From NCBI GenBank assembly GCA_016882165.1, contig VHBV01000026.1:1-11783 (forward strand): DNA of 11,783 nucleotides, in the 5' to 3' direction. The notes under the pieces are model-generated. The model searched no databases and was not told the origin of the DNA. It worked only from the letters and a program-made list of their open reading frames with translations. This stretch comes from Candidatus Pelagibacterales bacterium. Its GTDB lineage: Bacteria; Pseudomonadota; Alphaproteobacteria; Rickettsiales; UBA1997. Positions 8,063 to 11,783 of this stretch are shown here, piece by piece. Position numbers and translations under genes: made by a program. Position 1 is the stretch's first letter, and each line of letters starts with the position of its first letter.

Positions 8063-8090
8063 TTGCCAAGTTAAAAAATAAACCTACAAT
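8063..8090 (+). promoter_or_regulatory. Probable sigma70 promoter of sucCD
   Basis: A -35 box TTGCCA (8063-8068) and a -10 box TACAAT (8085-8090), separated by 16 bases, each match the TTGACA/TATAAT consensus in five of six positions. Transcription would begin near 8097, giving a leader of about 42 bases before the sucC ATG. It sits in the divergent region, 18 bases from the hemD start, so the two transcription units may interfere. I found no equally good promoter for hemD on the other strand. Confidence 0.65.
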
Positions 8091-8138
8091 GCTCGCCCTC
8101 TTTTGTAAATCTTTGTTTAATTTCAATTTAAAATAAAC

Positions 8139-9308
8139 ATGAATATTCATGAATATCAGGCAAAAGCCCTGCTTAAAAAATTCGGAGTTGCTGTGCCGGA
8201 AGGTCATGTAGCTTTTTATGTACCAGAAGCCGTTGAAGCTGCTAAAGCGCTAGAAGCTTCAGGAAATAAATTTTTCGTAGTAAAAGCTCAAATTCACGCT
8301 GGTGGACGTGGTAAGGGTGGTGGTGTAAAAGTCGTTAAATCAGTTGAAGAAGTGAAAGAAAAAGCTTCTGAAATCTTAGGTATGACCTTGGTTACTCATC
8401 AAACTGGTCCTGAAGGAAGAGTTGTTAAAAGACTTTATGTAGAAGCTGGTTCAAATATCAAAAAAGAATATTACTTATCAGCTGTTGTTGATCGCAAAAC
8501 TAAAACTGTTGTTTTCATGGCATCAACTGAAGGTGGTATGGAAATTGAAGAAGTTGCTGCTCATAGCCCAGAAAAAATCATTACAGTTTCTGTTGATGCT
8601 GCTTCTGGAATTCAACAATTCCACGCAAGAAAATTGGGTTTTGGTTTAGGATTAAGTGGTGAAACTTTGAAAAAATTCATCAAATTAATTTTCTCATTGT
8701 ATAAGGCCTTTATTGAAACTGATGCATCTCAGCTTGAAATCAATCCTTTGGTTGAAACTGCAGAAGGTGATATCATCGCTTTAGACGCAAAATATAATTT
8801 TGATGACAACGCTTTGCACCGTCATGAAGAAATCAGAGAGTTGCGTGATTTAGATGAAGAAGAGCCTCTTGAAATTGAAGCATCAAAATATGATCTAAAC
8901 TACATCAAAATGGACGGTAAAATTGGCTGTATGGTTAATGGTGCTGGTCTTGCAATGGCTACAATGGATATCATCAAACTTTACGGTTCATCTCCTGCAA
9001 ACTTCCTAGACGTTGGTGGTGGAGCAACTCGTGAGAAAGTTACTGCGGCTTTCAAAATTATTTTGTCTGATCCTAACGTTAAAGGAATTTTGGTTAATAT
9101 TTTTGGCGGAATTATGCGTTGCGATATTATTGCTAACGGTATTTTAGAAGCAGCTAAAGAAGTTAACTTAAGCGTTCCTTTGGTTGTTCGTCTTGAAGGA
9201 ACGAATGTTGATTTGGGCAAAGAAATTCTTGCTAAATCAGGTCTTGCAATCATTCCTGCTAATGATTTATCCGATGCTGCTCAAAAAATCGTTGCAGCCG
9301 TTAAATAA
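8139..9308 (+). CDS. sucC: Succinyl-CoA synthetase (succinate-CoA ligase), beta subunit
   Basis: With SucD it interconverts succinyl-CoA plus ADP or GDP and Pi with succinate plus NTP and CoA in the TCA cycle. The 389 residues match the usual bacterial length (E. coli 388). The N-terminal ATP-grasp domain begins MNIHEYQAK and contains the nucleotide loop HAGGRGKGGGVK (about 53-64); QLEINPLVE (about 198-206) carries a Mg2+-binding asparagine. The C-terminal domain holds NGAGLAMATMD, FLDVGGGA and the NIFGGIMRCD loop that contacts the alpha-subunit active site. The start is fixed by the family N-terminus; no Shine-Dalgarno sequence precedes it. sucD follows after 17 bases. The codons lean to GCT, GGT and GAA more than in the minus-strand genes, consistent with high expression. 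Confidence 0.99.
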   Translation: MNIHEYQAKALLKKFGVAVPEGHVAFYVPEAVEAAKALEASGNKFFVVKAQIHAGGRGKGGGVKVVKSVEEVKEKASEILGMTLVTHQTGPEGRVVKRLYVEAGSNIKKEYYLSAVVDRKTKTVVFMASTEGGMEIEEVAAHSPEKIITVSVDAASGIQQFHARKLGFGLGLSGETLKKFIKLIFSLYKAFIETDASQLEINPLVETAEGDIIALDAKYNFDDNALHRHEEIRELRDLDEEEPLEIEASKYDLNYIKMDGKIGCMVNGAGLAMATMDIIKLYGSSPANFLDVGGGATREKVTAAFKIILSDPNVKGILVNIFGGIMRCDIIANGILEAAKEVNLSVPLVVRLEGTNVDLGKEILAKSGLAIIPANDLSDAAQKIVAAVK

Positions 9309-9325
9309 CCTAAATTTTTTAAAAA

Positions 9326-10210
9326 ATGTCAGTTTTAATTAATAAAAATACAAAAGTTATCTGCCAAGGTTTCACTGGTGCTCAAGGTACATTTCACTCT
9401 GAACAAGCAGTTGCTTATGGAACTAAAATGGTTGGTGGTGTTACGCCAGGAAAAGGTGGAACAACTCACTTAAACTTACCAGTTTTTGATACAGTACATG
9501 ATGCTCGTAAAAAAACTGATGCTAATGCTTCAGTAATCTATGTTCCGCCTCCATTTGCAGCTGATGCAATATTGGAAGCAATTGATGCTGAAATTGAACT
9601 TATCATTTGTATCACTGAAGGAATTCCTGTTCTTGATATGGTTAAAGTGAAAAAAGCTTTATCTGGTTCAAAATCAAGATTAGTAGGACCAAACTGTCCG
9701 GGTGTTATTACTCCTGAAGAATGCAAAATCGGTATCATGCCTGGTCACATTCACAAAAAAGGTTCAATTGGTATTGTTTCTCGTTCAGGAACTCTTACTT
9801 ATGAAGCAGTTCACCAAACTACTAAAGCAGGACTTGGTCAAACAACTTGTATCGGTATTGGTGGCGATCCAGTTAACGGAACTAACTTTATTGATTGCTT
9901 AGACATGTTCTTATCTGATCCAGAAACACAAGCAATGATTATGATTGGTGAAATTGGTGGATCTGATGAAGAAGAAGCTGCTTATTTCTTGAAAGAACAA
10001 GCTAAAAAAGGTCGTAAGAAACCTTGCGTTGGCTTCATTGCTGGAAGAACAGCTCCTCCAGGAAGAAGAATGGGCCATGCTGGTGCTATTATTTCTGGTG
10101 GAAAAGGTGGTGCTGAAGATAAAATTGAAGCTATGAAATCAGCTGATATTTCTGTTGCTGATAGTCCGGCTGCTTTGGGTGAAACAATGCTTAAGCTTCT
10201 AGGAAAATAA
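9326..10210 (+). CDS. sucD: Succinyl-CoA synthetase (succinate-CoA ligase), alpha subunit
   Basis: The catalytic alpha subunit, phosphorylated on histidine during turnover and pairing with SucC. The 294 residues compare with 289 in E. coli. The N-terminal CoA-binding Rossmann domain shows QGFTGAQGTFH (14-24), VGGVTPGKGG (36-45) and YVPPPFAAD (72-80). GPNCPG (121-126) and SRSGTLTYE (152-160) follow, and the active-site histidine is His251 in GRRMGHAGAIISGG (247-260). All expected residues are present. It starts 17 bases after sucC in an A/T run with no Shine-Dalgarno sequence, so the two are one transcript. The usual downstream neighbours sucA and sucB of Rickettsia-like gene order are absent; recA follows instead. 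Confidence 0.99.
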   Translation: MSVLINKNTKVICQGFTGAQGTFHSEQAVAYGTKMVGGVTPGKGGTTHLNLPVFDTVHDARKKTDANASVIYVPPPFAADAILEAIDAEIELIICITEGIPVLDMVKVKKALSGSKSRLVGPNCPGVITPEECKIGIMPGHIHKKGSIGIVSRSGTLTYEAVHQTTKAGLGQTTCIGIGGDPVNGTNFIDCLDMFLSDPETQAMIMIGEIGGSDEEEAAYFLKEQAKKGRKKPCVGFIAGRTAPPGRRMGHAGAIISGGKGGAEDKIEAMKSADISVADSPAALGETMLKLLGK

Positions 10211-10303
10211 GCTCACTAGAATCTTAAAGTAATTTAAAAACACCACAAAAAAACCATCACATAGTCCTTAAGTTTTTTAATTAACCACATAACTTAACCA
10301 AAA

Positions 10304-10309
10304 AAGGAG
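10304..10309 (+). promoter_or_regulatory. Canonical Shine-Dalgarno sequence of recA
   Basis: AAGGAG sits seven bases before the recA ATG at 10317. It fixes the start. It is the only clear Shine-Dalgarno sequence among the eleven gene starts here. In the 106-base gap after sucD (10211-10316) I saw no convincing -35/-10 pair, no terminator hairpin and no LexA-type operator (GTTC-N7-GTTC or similar). Confidence 0.85.
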
Positions 10310-10316
10310 AAAATTT

Positions 10317-11381
10317 ATGAGCGATCGTAAAAAAGCATTAGAAGCCGCATTATCACAAATTGATAAACAATTTGGTAAAGGCTCTGCCATGAAATTTGGT
10401 GCAAAACCTATAACTGATATTGAAGTAATTCCAAGTGGCTCACTGGCTTTGGACGTTGCTCTTGGTGTTGGTGGATATCCAAGAGGCAGAATTATCGAAA
10501 TTTATGGTCCAGAAAGCTCTGGAAAAACTACACTAACATTGCATGCAATTGCTGAAGCACAAAAAGCAGGACTTTCTTGTGCATTTGTTGATGCGGAACA
10601 TGCTTTTGATCCATCTTATGCTAAAAATCTAGGCATTAATTTAGATGAAATGATTATTTCTCAACCAGATAATGGTGAAGCAGCTCTTGAAATTGCTGAT
10701 ACTTTGGTGCGTTCTGGTGCAGTAGATCTTATCATTATTGACTCGGTTGCAGCACTTGTTCCACAAGTTGAACTTGAAGGTGGTATGGCTGATAACCAAA
10801 TGGGTTTACAAGCACGTTTGATGAGTAAAGCTTTAAGAAAGTTAACTTCAACAGTTTCTAAAACTAATGCTACCGTAATTTTCATCAACCAAATCAGAAT
10901 GAAAATAGGTATTATGTTTGGATCTCCAGAAACAACAACTGGTGGTAATGCCTTAAAGTTTTATGCTTCAGTTCGTCTTGATATTCGTCGTGGTACAGCA
11001 ATTAAAGATCAAGAAGAAGTTTTAGGTAACGAAACTAAAGTTAAAGTTGTAAAAAATAAAGTTGCTCCTCCTTTCAAAACTGCTGACTTCGAAATTATCT
11101 ATGGAGAAGGTGTTTCAAGAATTGGAGAAGTTATTGATCTTGCAACAAAACATGATATTGTTGAAAAATCAGGTTCTTGGTATGCTTACAAAGGCAATAA
11201 AATTGGACAAGGTAAAGAAAACGTTAAAACATACTTAAAAGAAAATCCTAAAATTGCTGAAGAAATTGAAAATTTAGTAAGAGAAAAATTGGGAATTTTT
11301 AAAAATAAAAAATCTGCTAAATCGGATGATAAAGTAGTGGAAATTAATGAAAAGAAACGTAAAGTTGCTGAATCTGAATAA
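10317..11381 (+). CDS. recA: Recombinase RecA
   Basis: Forms ATP-dependent filaments on single-stranded DNA for homologous recombination and repair. The 354 residues are normal for the family. Seen: an N-terminal oligomerisation helix (MSDRKKALEAALSQIDKQFG), Walker A GPESSGKT at 64-71, VDAEHAFD at 91-98 with the catalytic glutamate at 94, Walker B LIIIDSVAAL (138-147), the L1 region GGMADNQMGLQARLMSKAL (155-173) and the L2 region within NQIRMKIGIMFGSPETTTGGNALKF (191-215). The C-terminal domain ends in a tail (about 329-354) mixing lysine and glutamate, less acidic than the E. coli tail. The gene is intact and has its own strong ribosome binding site, so it may be a separate unit from sucCD. 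No terminator with a T-run follows it directly. Confidence 0.99.
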   Translation: MSDRKKALEAALSQIDKQFGKGSAMKFGAKPITDIEVIPSGSLALDVALGVGGYPRGRIIEIYGPESSGKTTLTLHAIAEAQKAGLSCAFVDAEHAFDPSYAKNLGINLDEMIISQPDNGEAALEIADTLVRSGAVDLIIIDSVAALVPQVELEGGMADNQMGLQARLMSKALRKLTSTVSKTNATVIFINQIRMKIGIMFGSPETTTGGNALKFYASVRLDIRRGTAIKDQEEVLGNETKVKVVKNKVAPPFKTADFEIIYGEGVSRIGEVIDLATKHDIVEKSGSWYAYKGNKIGQGKENVKTYLKENPKIAEEIENLVREKLGIFKNKKSAKSDDKVVEINEKKRKVAESE

Positions 11382-11447
11382 AATTTTGTTTGCATAGCTT
11401 GTAAAACTAGTTTTGAAATATACTGTTTGTTTGTTGCAACAATAATA
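11382..11447. other. Intergenic DNA after recA with two short perfect palindromes
   Basis: No reading frame is seen. It holds AAAACTAGTTTT (11403-11414) and TTGTTGCAACAA (11431-11442), each a 12-base perfect palindrome. Neither is followed by a T-run, so neither is a standard terminator. The whole gene-free stretch continues to the right edge at 11783. Confidence 0.6.
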
Positions 11448-11480
11448 TCATCCTGAGATCCTTCGCTTTGCTCAGGATGA
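11448..11480. repeat. REP-like inverted repeat, 10-bp stem
   Basis: TCATCCTGAG (11448-11457) and CTCAGGATGA (11471-11480) are perfect reverse complements around a 13-base loop containing CTTCG. Elements with this CATCCTGAG / CTCAGGATG core occur as dispersed intergenic repeats in many bacterial genomes, as I recall. Lying about 66 bases after recA, the RNA hairpin could end or stabilise the recA message, but there is no T-run after it. Copies elsewhere in the genome cannot be seen from this window. Confidence 0.75.
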
Positions 11481-11495
11481 CAGTAAGACAGGAAT

Positions 11496-11662
11496 AAGTT
11501 GTCTTTGAGTCAAACAAAGTTTGACGAAAAAAGCAACGAAGTGTTTCACAATACATGCACCCGTAGCTCAACTTGGGTTATAAGTGTTTTTACGAAGTAA
11601 AATAAAACGCGGAAGCGTTTTAAGCGAATAACGGGCGAAGGCTGTGCCGCTCGCCCTGGCAC
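11496..11662. repeat. 167-bp tandem direct repeat, copy 1 (complete unit)
   Basis: The unit begins AAGTTGTCTTTGAG, and the same sequence restarts exactly 167 bases later; all 121 bases that can be compared are identical. The unit contains a chain of small perfect hairpins: GTCAAAC/GTTTGAC (11509-11525), ACTT/AAGT (11571-11585), TTTTAC/GTAAAA (11588-11602), TAAAACGC/GCGTTTTA with a GGAA loop (11603-11622) and GGGCGA/TCGCCC with an inner GGC/GCC (11633-11656). TGTGCC/GGCAC(A) can pair as an alternative to the last. No reading frame or transposase is present. It also carries a tRNA-like segment, listed separately. Confidence 0.92.
11557..11576 (+). other. tRNA-Arg(ACG)-like 5' fragment in repeat copy 1
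   Basis: GCACCCGTAGCTCAACTTGG closely resembles the first 20 bases of bacterial tRNA-Arg(ACG): acceptor strand, TA, and the GCTC D-stem strand (E. coli begins GCATCCGTAGCTCAGCTGG). Similarity stops there. No closing GAGC, anticodon arm, T-arm GGTTCGAATCC or CGGGTGC acceptor complement follows, so this is a fragment, not a working tRNA. The identification is from memory of tRNA sequences. Confidence 0.6.
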
Positions 11663-11783
11663 AAGTTGTCTTTGAGTCAAACAAAGTTTGACGAAAAAAG
11701 CAACGAAGTGTTTCACAATACATGCACCCGTAGCTCAACTTGGGTTATAAGTGTTTTTACGAAGTAAAATAAAACGCGGAAGC
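11663..11783. repeat. 167-bp tandem direct repeat, copy 2 (cut by right edge)
   Basis: The first 121 bases of the unit, identical to 11496-11616, run to the end of the window. The hairpin GTCAAAC/GTTTGAC recurs at 11676-11692, and the left arm of the GGAA-loop hairpin is reached at 11770-11783. More copies may follow outside the window. Confidence 0.92.
11724..11743 (+). other. tRNA-Arg(ACG)-like 5' fragment in repeat copy 2
   Basis: Identical to the 20-base fragment of copy 1, again followed by the non-tRNA sequence GTTATAAGTG. That both copies end at the same place shows the fragment was part of the unit before it was duplicated. Confidence 0.6.

Noticed and set aside
8139..8160. Near-perfect palindrome ATGAATATTCATGAATATC at the sucC start
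   Set aside because: It encodes the conserved SucC N-terminus MNIHEYQ, so coding constraint and A/T richness explain it; an operator inside the start codons is not supported.
8046..8207. Upstream extension of the hemD frame by 54 codons
   Set aside because: It would overlap the start of sucC on the other strand and adds residues unlike any HemD; the ATG at 8045 gives the family's normal ITRP N-terminus.
8981..9253. 90-codon open frame antisense to sucC
   Set aside because: Shadow of the strongly conserved sucC; the translated sequence has no recognisable domain and no start signal.
10211..10316. SOS operator or clear promoter before recA
   Set aside because: No GTTC-N7-GTTC, GAAC-N4-GTTC or CTGT-N8-ACAG is seen, and the best -35/-10 pair (TTAAGT/TAACTT) matches only three of six positions in each box.
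11448..11480. Intrinsic terminator of recA
   Set aside because: The hairpin is strong, but it is followed by GACAGTAAGACAG, not a T-run, so it is listed as a REP-like repeat.
11557..11662. Complete tRNA-Arg gene
   Set aside because: Only the 5' 20 bases match; no anticodon arm, T-arm or 3' acceptor strand follows.
11496..11783. CRISPR array or IS element at the right edge
   Set aside because: The repeat is 167 bp with no spacers between copies, and no transposase frame or terminal inverted repeats are visible.

Overview
The window is AT-rich DNA that looks like an alphaproteobacterium, most likely Rickettsiales or a similar reduced, host-associated lineage. The reasons are the order hemD–mic60 (mitofilin-like)–hemY, which is typical of alphaproteobacteria, strongly A/T-biased codon use, near absence of Shine-Dalgarno sequences, and short hairpin-forming intergenic repeats. 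Intact pyrD and dapD mean that de novo pyrimidine synthesis and diaminopimelate synthesis are at least partly kept, so this is not one of the most reduced Rickettsia-type genomes. The species assignment is inference.

Left arm (1-8045, all minus strand, read right to left): hemD, mic60-like, hemY-like, dapD, a small unidentified membrane protein, pyrD, a stand-alone PqqD-like protein, an ATP-grasp ligase, and a fold-type III PLP decarboxylase cut by the left edge. Gaps between genes are -8, 2, 18, 19, 62, 21, 1 and -4 bases, so this can be one long operon or two, with a possible break in the 62-base gap before pyrD.

Right arm (8139-11381, plus strand): sucC and sucD (succinyl-CoA synthetase), then recA. 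A good sigma70-type promoter for sucCD lies in the 93-base divergent region between hemD and sucC. recA follows sucD after 106 bases and is the only gene here with a canonical Shine-Dalgarno sequence.

Right edge (11382-11783): no gene. It holds a 10-bp-stem REP-like inverted repeat, then a 167-bp tandem direct repeat. Each copy is full of small hairpins and contains about 20 bases matching the 5' end of a tRNA-Arg(ACG)-like gene, with no remainder of the tRNA. The second copy is cut by the window edge.

How the genes fit together: sucCD makes or uses succinyl-CoA, which is also the co-substrate of DapD and, in alphaproteobacteria, the precursor of 5-aminolevulinate for the haem pathway that includes HemD. 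The least ordinary part is the translationally coupled trio PqqD-like / ATP-grasp / PLP decarboxylase at 1-2420. Its composition suggests ligation of an amino acid to a carrier or peptide followed by decarboxylation, as in the BtrJ/BtrK logic of butirosin synthesis. The PqqD-like protein hints at a peptide (RiPP-like) substrate. This is a hypothesis from gene content only.
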